In this document: one piece after another, positions 1 to 5,794 of the stretch
Numbering within the stretch: position 1 is the first letter of the stretch
Layout of the letters: each line of letters starts with the position of its first letter
Assembly: GCA_014377795.1 (NCBI GenBank)
Contig: JACMOY010000355.1
Coordinates: 1 to 5,794 of the forward strand
Source of the DNA: Actinomycetota bacterium
Lineage (GTDB): Bacteria > Actinomycetota > Actinomycetes > Actinomycetales > Angustibacteraceae
Direction of reading: 5' to 3'
Length of the DNA stretch: 5,794 bases
Program-made: the position numbers and the translations under genes
Notes under the pieces: model-generated
The model's input: the letters and a program-made list of their open reading frames with translations, nothing else
Database searches by the model: none
What the model was told of the DNA's origin: nothing

Positions 1-141
1 CGCGACGTCGCCGAGCACCTCGGCGCAGTCCAGGCCAGGAGGCCTGCGCTGCAGCACCGTGACGGTGTCACCGCGAGCGATCAGCGCCTGCGCGATGCCC
101 CGTCCGAGCATCCCGCTCGCCCCGGTGACGAGCACCCTCAC
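1..141 (-). CDS. oleD: OleD, NAD(P)H-dependent 2-alkyl-3-ketoacid reductase, N-terminal fragment
   Basis: Only the first 47 codons are present and the frame is open at the left edge. The translation begins MRVLVTGASG and carries the Rossmann loop TGASGMLG (residues 6-13: TGxxGxxG), followed by an alternating helix/strand pattern ending in VTVLQRR. This is typical of extended short-chain dehydrogenases and matches the OleD family. OleD reduces the OleA product to the 2-alkyl-3-hydroxy acid that OleC converts to a beta-lactone. The GTG start at 141 overlaps the oleBC TGA stop as GTGA, implying translational coupling. A second in-frame GTG at 135 would remove two residues before the first beta-strand and is less likely. 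The Rossmann fold is clear; the OleD assignment rests largely on the oleA-oleBC context. The catalytic Tyr-x-x-x-Lys lies outside the window. Confidence 0.85.
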   Translation of the reverse strand, partial: MRVLVTGASGMLGRGIAQALIARGDTVTVLQRRPPGLDCAEVLGDVA

Positions 142-2651
142 GAGCCGGCCAGCACGTCGGCGGCCCAGCGGGCCACCGCGGCGCGGTCGACCTTGGAGGC
201 GTGCCGGATGTCGACCGGTAGCGCCTCGCGCACCAGCACCGCGGCGACGGCCGTGCCGGCCGCGGCGCGCACCCGGTCGGTCAGCGCGAGCCCGGCGACC
301 GGCGATCTGGTCGAACTGGCCTCGGGCACCACGACGACCGCGACCGCTTGGGTCCCAACGGGTCCGACCCCCACGACCGCTGCTGCCCGCACCTCGTCCA
401 GCGCCTCGACCCGCTGCTCGACACCCACCGGGGTCAGGGGCCCGCCGGGCGTCGTGACCACGTGCTGCAGCCGGCCCTCGACCCACAGCCGGCCCTCGGC
501 GTCCAGGTGGCCGACGTCGCCGGTGCGATGCCAGCCGGGGTCGCGGCTGCTGCTGCGCTCGGTCGCCCACAGCGCGTCGTAGTGGTCCTTGACGTGCGGC
601 GCCCGAACGCACACCTCACCGGTCACTTCAGGCCGGTCCGTCAGCTCGCCGTCGGCGGCACCGGACGACGACAGCGGGCTGACCCGCACGTCGACCCCGG
701 GCAGCGGCCGGCCGACGCACACGCCGTCGCCCGCGCCGGCGGCGGCCAGCTGCGGCAGCGAGACGCCAGTGACCGGCGGCGCCTCGGTCATGCCGTAGGG
801 GGTGTGCAGCTCGGCCTGCGGCAGTAGCCGCTGCACCGACCGCAGCAGCGGCAGGCCCACCGGAGCGCCGGCTGACATGAGCAGCCGGACACCATCCAGA
901 GCGTTACGGTGCAGCGCTTGCAGGACATCGCCGGTCGCGACGACGTTGCGCAGTGCGGCTGGCGAGGCGAAGACGACGGTGGCGTCGACCGCGGCGACGG
1001 CGTCGGCCAGGGCAGCGGCGGTCAGGCTCGCAGGCCGGGTGACGTCGACGTCGGGCACCGCCGAGGCGATGCCCAGCGCCGGGCCGTAGATCGCGAACGG
1101 GGCGAACGCCGCGACCAGCCGGTCGTCGCGGGTGAGCGCGTAGGTGCGGCGGATCAGGTCGACCTGCGCCTGCACCTGCCGGTGCCGGTAGGCGACGCCC
1201 TTGGCCGGGCCGGTGGCCCCCGAGGTGAAGACGACCGCGCACCCGGCCGCGTCGTCCGGCTCGGGCAGCGGCGCAGTTCGGCGCGCCAGGGTGACCAGGT
1301 CGTGGCGCACCCCCGGCAGCGGGCGGGTGGCGATGCGCGTGCCGGGCAGCCGCATCGCGCGCGCTGCCGCCAGCCCCCGCGCGGTGCCGATCACGTGGTC
1401 GACCGAGGCGCCGCGCAGCGCCCGTCCCATGCCGCGCAGGCCCAGCCCGCGGTCGGCCACGACGATCACCGCACCGGCCCGCCACACGGCGTACACCGCG
1501 GCGGTGAGGTCAGCCGAGGGCGGAACCAGCAGCGCGACCCGCTCGCCGGGACCCACACCGGCGGCGACCAGGCCCCCGGCCAGCGCCATCACCCGATGGT
1601 GCAGCTGGGCCCAGCTGACGTGCACCCCGCCGACCTCGACGACGGCGGGCCCGCCGTCCATGCGCCGCGCCTCGAGCTCGGCCCACAGCGGCGGGTGCTG
1701 CGCAGCCACGACCGGTGCGGCAGCGGGGGTCTGCAGCTCGCCCAGCCACTGGACCAGGTCGGTGGCGTACTGCGGTGCGTCCTCGGTGACCAGGTGCGAG
1801 GCGCCCTCGTACCGGTGCAGCTGCGCCTGCGGCAGGCGCTCACGCAGGTCGCGCAGGTGCGCCTCACCGAACACCGGGTCGCGCGGACCCCACAGCAGCA
1901 GCGCCGGGACGTCGAGGCTGGCGATGCCGTCGGCGATCGCGTCCAGCGCGGGCCTGCTGGGGTGGCCGTGGGCGAACGGGATGTCGGCGACGAAGTCGCC
2001 CACCGCGCCCCGGCGTTCGGCGCCAACGTAGGGGGCCGCGAACGCGTCACGCACCGACGCCGCCAGGGCCGGGCGCGACAGGGCCGTCGTCGCCCGGACG
2101 AAGGCAGGGGTGCGCACGCACGCGAGCGGCCGGACGCCGGGCAGGTGGGCCAGGCGGATCAGCGCCGGCCCCGCGCTGCCCTGCGGCTGGTGCACGGCGG
2201 TGTTGGTGAGCACCACCCCGCGCAGCTGGTCGCGGTGGGCCAGCGCCCAGCCCAGCGAGACCGGACCGCCCCAGTCGTGGGCGACCGTGACGACCGGCCC
2301 GGTGACGCCCAGGGCGGCCGTCAGTCGACCGAGGTCGTCGACGCGCTCGGCCAGGGTGCGCGGACGGTCCAGCCGCTGCGACCAGCCCATGCCGAGCTGG
2401 TCGACGGCCAGCACCCGCCAGCTCGGCGGCGCGGCCGCGACCAGCCCGCGCCACAGGTAGGACCAGGTGGGGTTGCCGTGGACGCACAGCAGCGTGCCGA
2501 CCTCGGGCTCGTCGGCGGGGTGGGTGTCGAGCAGGTGCCACACCCGGTCGACCCCGTCGGCGTCGGCCACCCGCACCAGGCGCGACCACGAGGGGTCCAG
2601 GCCCGGGAGCGTCCGCGGGGGCAGTCGCGCGCCCGCCGAGGTCACCTGCAC
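138..2651 (-). CDS. oleBC: OleBC fusion: beta-lactone decarboxylase and beta-lactone synthetase
   Basis: This 837-residue protein fuses two consecutive olefin-pathway enzymes. Residues about 20-305 are an alpha/beta hydrolase of the haloalkane dehalogenase-like OleB family: HGNPTW (58-63), nucleophile Asp126 in HDWGG with Trp127, likely acid Asp258 in WGPRDP and base His286 in GASHLV. OleB decarboxylates a cis-beta-lactone to a cis-olefin. After an Ala/Pro-rich linker (about 308-320), the remainder is an acyl-AMP-ligase-fold OleC, which uses ATP to close the 3-hydroxy acid into the beta-lactone. Its motifs are TSGATGPAKG (476-485), YGMTEA (619-624), HRTGD (708-712), EGR (725-727) and the C-terminal Lys820 in RHASKVDR. 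Ala483 and Ala818 replace residues I recall as usually Pro and Asn. The GTG start is slightly uncertain (GTG at 2645 is an alternative). Both halves look intact, and the gene overlaps oleD by 4 bp. Confidence 0.93.
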   Translation of the reverse strand: MQVTSAGARLPPRTLPGLDPSWSRLVRVADADGVDRVWHLLDTHPADEPEVGTLLCVHGNPTWSYLWRGLVAAAPPSWRVLAVDQLGMGWSQRLDRPRTLAERVDDLGRLTAALGVTGPVVTVAHDWGGPVSLGWALAHRDQLRGVVLTNTAVHQPQGSAGPALIRLAHLPGVRPLACVRTPAFVRATTALSRPALAASVRDAFAAPYVGAERRGAVGDFVADIPFAHGHPSRPALDAIADGIASLDVPALLLWGPRDPVFGEAHLRDLRERLPQAQLHRYEGASHLVTEDAPQYATDLVQWLGELQTPAAAPVVAAQHPPLWAELEARRMDGGPAVVEVGGVHVSWAQLHHRVMALAGGLVAAGVGPGERVALLVPPSADLTAAVYAVWRAGAVIVVADRGLGLRGMGRALRGASVDHVIGTARGLAAARAMRLPGTRIATRPLPGVRHDLVTLARRTAPLPEPDDAAGCAVVFTSGATGPAKGVAYRHRQVQAQVDLIRRTYALTRDDRLVAAFAPFAIYGPALGIASAVPDVDVTRPASLTAAALADAVAAVDATVVFASPAALRNVVATGDVLQALHRNALDGVRLLMSAGAPVGLPLLRSVQRLLPQAELHTPYGMTEAPPVTGVSLPQLAAAGAGDGVCVGRPLPGVDVRVSPLSSSGAADGELTDRPEVTGEVCVRAPHVKDHYDALWATERSSSRDPGWHRTGDVGHLDAEGRLWVEGRLQHVVTTPGGPLTPVGVEQRVEALDEVRAAAVVGVGPVGTQAVAVVVVPEASSTRSPVAGLALTDRVRAAAGTAVAAVLVREALPVDIRHASKVDRAAVARWAADVLAGS

Positions 2652-2663
2652 GGCAGCGGCGCG

Positions 2664-2669
2664 CTCACC
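2664..2669 (-). promoter_or_regulatory. Weak Shine-Dalgarno site of oleBC
   Basis: The minus strand reads GGTGAG across the oleA TGA stop, 12 nt before the GTG start of oleBC at 2651. No better purine-rich site lies between the two genes. An alternative GTG at 2645, two codons further in, is less well spaced. The overlap of this site with the oleA stop suggests that ribosomes finishing oleA help start oleBC. Confidence 0.45.
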
Positions 2670-3690
2670 AGGCCAGCTCGAGGCACGACGCGTTCAGCCC
2701 CGAGCCGATCCCCATCAGCAGCACCCGCTGCCCGGCCTCGAGGGTCTCGGCCTGGGCGGCCAGCGTGGTCGGCACCGAGGCCGGCCCGATGTTGCCGCGG
2801 GTCGGGAAGGTGCGCGGCACGCGGTCGGGGTCGATGCCCAGGCGGGCGCACAGCGCCTGGGTGTGCACCTGCGAGATCTGGTGGATGACGTAGCTGTCCA
2901 TCCCGTCAGCCCAGTCGAACTGCTCGGCGGCGGCGTCCCACAAAGCGGCGGACAGGTCGAGCCCGGCGTCCAGCAGGCCCTTGGTGTCGGTGTGCATCTC
3001 ACCGACGTCGCCGACGCACAGCTCGTGGTGCTCGCTCGCGGCGCGGGTGACGCCGCCGATGACCCGGTGACCCTCGGGGTGGGCGCCCGCCCGGCCCAGC
3101 ACCATCGCGGCCGCGCCCGACCCGAGGGTGAGCGAGGCGAACTGCGAGAGGACCTCGCGGGCCGTGCTGGTGGGGCGGTTCAACCGCTCGATGGTGCTCT
3201 CGTGGATGGTGCGGGCGTCCTCGCCGTTGACGACGAGGGCGTAGTCGATCTGGCCGGTGTCGATCATCGCCGCCGCCAGCTGCATGCCGTTGACGAAGCC
3301 GAGGCACGCGTTCGAGACGTCGAAGTTCTGGCACGAGGACGGCAGGCCGATCGCGTGGTGCACACCGACCGCCGTCGACGGCTCGAGGTGGGCGCGGCTG
3401 ACCGAGGTGTTGACCATCAGCCCGACCCGGGCCGGGTCGACCCCGGAGTCCGCCAGCGCCTTCTCACCCGCCATGGCCGCACCGTCGGCGAACGTCACAC
3501 CCTCGGACCACCAGCGTCGCTCGTGGATGCCGGCCAGCTTCTCGAGCATCCCGGCGCGCAGCCCCACCCGGGCGTAGGTGTCTGCGAGGCGCGCGTCGAG
3601 CTCGTCCGACGTCACGACCACCGGGGCGTCGATCGCGCAGACCGACAGCACGGCGGTGTTGCTCGGGCGAAAGACAGCGTTGCCGCTCAT
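2665..3690 (-). CDS. oleA: OleA, thiolase-fold acyl-CoA condensing enzyme of olefin biosynthesis
   Basis: The 341-residue product has the length and motifs of OleA, a cytosolic thiolase-superfamily relative of FabH. OleA catalyses non-decarboxylative Claisen condensation of two long-chain acyl-CoAs and, after thioester hydrolysis, gives the 2-alkyl-3-keto acid. Visible active-site residues are Cys129 in NACLGF (acyl attachment), Glu103 in HLEPST (the general base OleA inserts into the partner subunit's active site), His270 in VIHQIS and Asn300 in RGNIGPAS. The C-terminal GIGSGLNAS loop at 327-335 is also typical. Glu103 and the fused oleBC gene downstream separate it from housekeeping FabH. 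The ATG start is supported by a good Shine-Dalgarno site and by OleA-like sequence starting soon after it. It is the first gene of the operon, 13 bp before oleBC, and looks intact. Confidence 0.93.
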   Translation of the reverse strand: MSGNAVFRPSNTAVLSVCAIDAPVVVTSDELDARLADTYARVGLRAGMLEKLAGIHERRWWSEGVTFADGAAMAGEKALADSGVDPARVGLMVNTSVSRAHLEPSTAVGVHHAIGLPSSCQNFDVSNACLGFVNGMQLAAAMIDTGQIDYALVVNGEDARTIHESTIERLNRPTSTAREVLSQFASLTLGSGAAAMVLGRAGAHPEGHRVIGGVTRAASEHHELCVGDVGEMHTDTKGLLDAGLDLSAALWDAAAEQFDWADGMDSYVIHQISQVHTQALCARLGIDPDRVPRTFPTRGNIGPASVPTTLAAQAETLEAGQRVLLMGIGSGLNASCLELAW

Positions 3691-3695
3691 CCAGT

Positions 3696-3702
3696 TCCTC
3701 TC
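3696..3702 (-). promoter_or_regulatory. Shine-Dalgarno site of oleA
   Basis: The minus strand reads GAGAGGA followed by ACTGG and then ATG, leaving 6 nt between GAGG and the start codon. This fixes the oleA start at 3690, even though the same reading frame stays open for several hundred bases upstream through antisense helicase sequence. Confidence 0.75.
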
Positions 3703-3706
3703 GCGT

Positions 3707-3730
3707 CGCCGACGACGGTGGTCGTCGGCG
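3707..3730 (-). promoter_or_regulatory. Perfect 10-bp stem-loop in the oleA leader
   Basis: The arms CGCCGACGAC (3707-3716) and GTCGTCGGCG (3721-3730) are exact reverse complements around a 4-nt loop, and 8 of the 10 pairs are G-C. In the minus-strand transcript the hairpin ends four nucleotides before the GAGAGGA Shine-Dalgarno site of oleA. No U-tract follows, so it is not a classical intrinsic terminator. It could affect translation initiation or mRNA stability, act as a protein-binding site, or be a U-less terminator for upstream transcripts. The structure is seen; its role is not. Confidence 0.55.
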
Positions 3731-3770
3731 CAGTTCCTCACGGCCCCGGGTGCGTGGCGTGGTCCGACGA

Positions 3771-3802
3771 CGGTACGCGGTGAGCGCGCCCGAGGCGTAC
3801 CG
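3771..3802. repeat. 8-bp inverted repeat with 16-bp spacer, possible operator
   Basis: CGGTACGC at 3771-3778 is perfectly mirrored by GCGTACCG at 3795-3802, giving arms 24 bp apart centre to centre. On the minus strand the proximal arm overlaps the candidate -10 hexamer and the distal arm falls near the -35 position. That placement would suit binding of a dimeric repressor or activator. The symmetry is seen directly; the operator role is inferred, and no regulator gene is in the window. In such GC-rich DNA an 8+8 match could also be chance. Confidence 0.4.
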
Positions 3803-3839
3803 AGCCCGCACCAGACGTCACCGAAAACCCACCCCAGCG

Positions 3840-5794
3840 CTACCCCAGCGAGTCCAGACCGCGCAGCAGCGCCACCAGGCCCGTCTCGTCGAGCAGGTCG
3901 ACCGGCCGCACGGTCTGCCCGGTCGAGGCGTAGAAGAACGCCGCACCGACCTGGTGCAGCGGGATGGAGTGCAGCCGCGACCAGGCCAGGCGATACGCCG
4001 CCAGCTGCACCGCGCGCGCCGCGGCCTCGCGCCCGGACGGCGGCGGGCCGGTCTTCCAGTCCACGACGTCGACGCCGCCGTCGTCGCGGGCCAGGACGGC
4101 GTCGACCCGGCCGCGGACGATCGTGCCGTCGACCGGGGTCTCGACCGCTGCCTCGACCGCGACCACGGACCGCACGGCCCACTCGCTGGCCAGGAAGTTG
4201 CGCTGCAGCGTGGCCAGCTCGGTGTCGGCGGCCGCGAGCTCGTCGACCGCCCCGGGCAGGTCGTCCAGGTCGACCATTGCGGGCGACCCGAGCCGCTGCT
4301 CGACCCAGGCGTGGAAGGCGGTGCCGCGGCGGGTCGCGGCGATCGGCTCGCGCGGCATCGGCCGACGCACCTGCAGCGCGAGGGCCTGCGGGTCGGCCGC
4401 CAGCTGCACCAGCCGCGACGCCGAGATGTGCGTCGGCAGCGCCGCGACGACGTCGCGCGAACGGCCGCGGTCGCGCTCGGCCAGAAGCACATCGACCTCC
4501 CACGCCCAGCGCTCGGCGCGCGACCCGGCGTCCGGCCGGCCCGCCGGGTCGCCCAGGTGGCCCGCGTCGAGGGCGTCGCGGCGGACCTGCTGGGCCGCGT
4601 GCACCGCCGCGGCCCCCGCCTCGACGCCGGCGCGACGGCGTCCGAGGGGGTCACCGGGCCAGGTGACGCTGCGGGCCGTGGCGGTGCGGGGGTTGGGGGT
4701 GCCGCCAGGTGGCAGGGCGGCGACGGGCCCCACGTCGACGGCGGCCAGCCCGGCCAGCTCGTCGGCGAACCGCGACCGCAGCCGGGGCGTGGCGCCCTCG
4801 GACCAGACGTGGCTGGTCAGGAGCAGGCTGCGCCGGGCGCGGGTGAGCGCGACGTACGCGAGCCGGCGCTCCTCGTCCAGCTCGTGCTGCCCGCCGCGAA
4901 GGCGCAGCTGCTCGATCGCACCCTCGACGTCGGACTGGTCCCCCACGGCCGACCATCGGACGTCGGGCAGCGCGTCGGCGTCACCGCGCAGCTCGTGCGG
5001 CAGCGAGCCGAGGTCGGCCAGCCACCCGGCGTCCTTGACGTCGCCCACCTGCCAGGTCGTGCCGTCGTGGCGGGCCCGGGCGCCGTGCGCCGGGAAGGTG
5101 CCCTCGACCAGCCCCGGAACGGCGACGACGTCCCACTCCAGGCCCTTGGCGGCGTGCACGGTCATCAGCTGGACGGCGTCGGCGTCGACCTCGGCCCGGC
5201 CCTGCTCGAGACCGCGTTCGCGCGCCTGGGCCGCATCGAGCCAGGCCAGGAACGCGCCGAGGGTGGGGCGGTCGGCGCTGGCGGCGAAGTCACCGGCGAC
5301 CTGGGCGAGCGCGTCGAGGTGGGTGCGCGCACCGGCCGGGCGCACCCCCGGACGGCTGGCGACCTCGACGTCGAGCAGCAGCGCCCGCTCGGTCTCGACC
5401 ACCAGGTCAGGCAGCGCCAACCCGGTGCGGCCGCGCAGCGCGCGCAGCGTCCCGGCGAGCCGGGCCAGGCGCTGGCGGGCCGGCGCCGAGAGCCCGCGGC
5501 CGTCGCGGTCGACCCAGGCCGAGGGCGGCAGCTCGTCCAGGGCCTCACCCAGGCTGGCCTCGTCGACGACGTCGGCCAGGACGACGACGTCGGGGTGAGT
5601 GCCGGTGACCGGACGCTCGCCCCGGTGGGTGCGCCGGCGGTGCAGCTCGCGCGACCAGGACCCCAGCGCCACGAGGTCGCGCGGACCCAGCCGCACCCCG
5701 GCGCCGGCCAGCAACCGCATCAGGCGGTCACCGCGGCTGGGGTCGTGCACGACGTGCAGGGCGGCCAACACGTCGGTGACCTCGGGTGTGGTGA
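3840..5794 (-). CDS. AdnB-like UvrD/Rep helicase-nuclease, C-terminal part (5' end outside window)
   Basis: This is the C-terminal part of a superfamily 1 DNA helicase fused to a RecB-like nuclease. The frame is open to the right edge, and the residues before the first in-frame GTG (5771) continue the same helicase sequence, so that GTG is internal and the true start lies beyond 5794. Numbering from that GTG, helicase motif V (TVHAAKGLEWD) is at about 204-214 and motif VI (EERRLAYVALTRAR) at about 300-313. The PD-(D/E)XK nuclease follows, with H487 in GTAFHAWVEQ, D557 in GRVDAVL, D571 and K573 in VVDWKTG, and Q589/Y593 in QLAAYRLAW, so it looks catalytically intact. Actinobacterial AdnA and AdnB share this architecture and resect DNA double-strand breaks for recombination. 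The VVDWKTG motif and the 3'-terminal position favour AdnB, but another UvrD-RecB fusion cannot be excluded without the N-terminal motor and the upstream gene. It ends in TAG 149 bp before oleA. Confidence 0.85.
   Translation of the reverse strand, partial: TTPEVTDVLAALHVVHDPSRGDRLMRLLAGAGVRLGPRDLVALGSWSRELHRRRTHRGERPVTGTHPDVVVLADVVDEASLGEALDELPPSAWVDRDGRGLSAPARQRLARLAGTLRALRGRTGLALPDLVVETERALLLDVEVASRPGVRPAGARTHLDALAQVAGDFAASADRPTLGAFLAWLDAAQARERGLEQGRAEVDADAVQLMTVHAAKGLEWDVVAVPGLVEGTFPAHGARARHDGTTWQVGDVKDAGWLADLGSLPHELRGDADALPDVRWSAVGDQSDVEGAIEQLRLRGGQHELDEERRLAYVALTRARRSLLLTSHVWSEGATPRLRSRFADELAGLAAVDVGPVAALPPGGTPNPRTATARSVTWPGDPLGRRRAGVEAGAAAVHAAQQVRRDALDAGHLGDPAGRPDAGSRAERWAWEVDVLLAERDRGRSRDVVAALPTHISASRLVQLAADPQALALQVRRPMPREPIAATRRGTAFHAWVEQRLGSPAMVDLDDLPGAVDELAAADTELATLQRNFLASEWAVRSVVAVEAAVETPVDGTIVRGRVDAVLARDDGGVDVVDWKTGPPPSGREAAARAVQLAAYRLAWSRLHSIPLHQVGAAFFYASTGQTVRPVDLLDETGLVALLRGLDSLG

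Larger units (their letters stand above)
3692..3739. repeat. 9-bp direct repeat flanking the leader hairpin
   Basis: CAGTTCCTC occurs at 3692-3700 and again at 3731-3739, bracketing the stem-loop with a period of 39 bp. On the minus strand each copy reads GAGGAACTG. The copy nearest oleA forms the core of its ribosome-binding site; the distal copy has no start codon after it. It may be a duplicated or decoy Shine-Dalgarno sequence, a regulator site, or chance. Confidence 0.4.
3691..3839 (-). promoter_or_regulatory. Intergenic leader and probable promoter region of the ole operon
   Basis: This 149-bp gap between the helicase stop and the oleA start is the only sizeable non-coding stretch. The ole genes are a functional unit unrelated to the helicase, so a promoter here is likely, though read-through from upstream is possible. 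On the minus strand the best -10-like hexamer is TACCGT (3775-3770, fits TAnnnT). No convincing -35 hexamer sits 17-18 bp further upstream. The gap also contains an inverted repeat around the candidate -10, a strong hairpin and a duplicated ribosome-binding-site sequence, listed separately. The promoter itself is an inference. Confidence 0.45.

Noticed and set aside
1730..2600. The N-terminal half of oleBC as a true haloalkane dehalogenase
   Set aside because: The catalytic residues match that fold family, but direct fusion to OleC and the ole context indicate beta-lactone decarboxylation.
909..2888. A 659-codon open frame on the plus strand, with other long plus-strand frames such as 2467-3783, 3578-4666 and 3964-5598
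   Set aside because: All lie antisense to genes with clear protein motifs. Their translations are low-complexity Arg/Ala/Gly/Pro/Ser sequences, as expected for shadow frames in GC-rich DNA.
2665..3690. Housekeeping FabH (3-oxoacyl-ACP synthase III)
   Set aside because: The Glu103 in HLEPST, the overall motifs and the adjacent oleBC and oleD point to OleA; no other fatty-acid synthase genes are nearby.
3707..3730. Classical intrinsic terminator for the helicase gene
   Set aside because: There is no U-tract after the stem, and it lies more than 100 bp past the stop and immediately before the oleA ribosome site. A U-less terminator remains possible but unsupported.
3691..4503. Upstream extension of the oleA reading frame to an earlier start at 4503
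   Set aside because: The extra 271 residues are Arg/Ala/Gly-rich shadow sequence overlapping the helicase in another frame. The ATG at 3690 has a good Shine-Dalgarno site and gives a normal OleA length.
5769..5771. GTG at 5771 as the start of a 643-residue helicase
   Set aside because: The residues upstream in the same frame continue typical helicase sequence to the window edge, and a 643-residue product would lack the Walker A motor motifs.
1..5794. A wholly new biological system, CRISPR array, tRNA, mobile element or phage remnant
   Set aside because: Every long stretch is explained by known helicase-nuclease and Ole families. No regularly spaced repeats, cloverleaf, transposase or terminal inverted repeats were recognised by eye.

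Overview
The window looks like part of a high-GC actinobacterial chromosome. The evidence is strong G/C bias at third codon positions, GTG starts, tightly packed genes, an AdnB-like helicase-nuclease, and an olefin cluster in which oleB and oleC are one fused gene (the arrangement described in Micrococcus and related actinobacteria). All supported genes lie on the minus strand, so transcription runs from 5794 down to 1. Long plus-strand open frames exist, but they are antisense shadows of these genes.

Layout in transcription order: (1) 5794-3840 holds the C-terminal part of a UvrD/Rep-type superfamily 1 helicase with a C-terminal RecB-like PD-(D/E)XK nuclease. It most resembles the AdnB subunit of the AdnAB double-strand-break resection motor; its start is outside the window. 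(2) 3839-3691 is a 149-bp gap, the only notable non-coding stretch. It holds an 8+8 bp inverted repeat over a possible -10 hexamer, a perfect 10-bp-stem hairpin, a duplicated ribosome-binding-site sequence, and a good Shine-Dalgarno site. (3) 3690-2665 is oleA. (4) 2651-138 is the oleBC fusion. (5) 141 to below 1 is the start of oleD, which runs off the left edge.

The three ole genes form a compact operon, with a 13-bp gap between oleA and oleBC and a 4-bp GTGA overlap between oleBC and oleD. Together they should encode the complete long-chain olefin pathway. OleA joins two fatty acyl-CoAs head to head and releases a 2-alkyl-3-keto acid. OleD reduces this to the 3-hydroxy acid with NAD(P)H. 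The OleC half of the fusion uses ATP to close a beta-lactone, and the OleB half decarboxylates the lactone to a cis internal alkene. Catalytic residues expected for OleA, OleB and OleC, and the OleD nucleotide-binding loop, are visible.

The pathway is known, not novel. The least explained part is the leader region in front of oleA, where several symmetric and repeated elements sit within about 110 bp. No RNA gene, mobile element or CRISPR array was seen.
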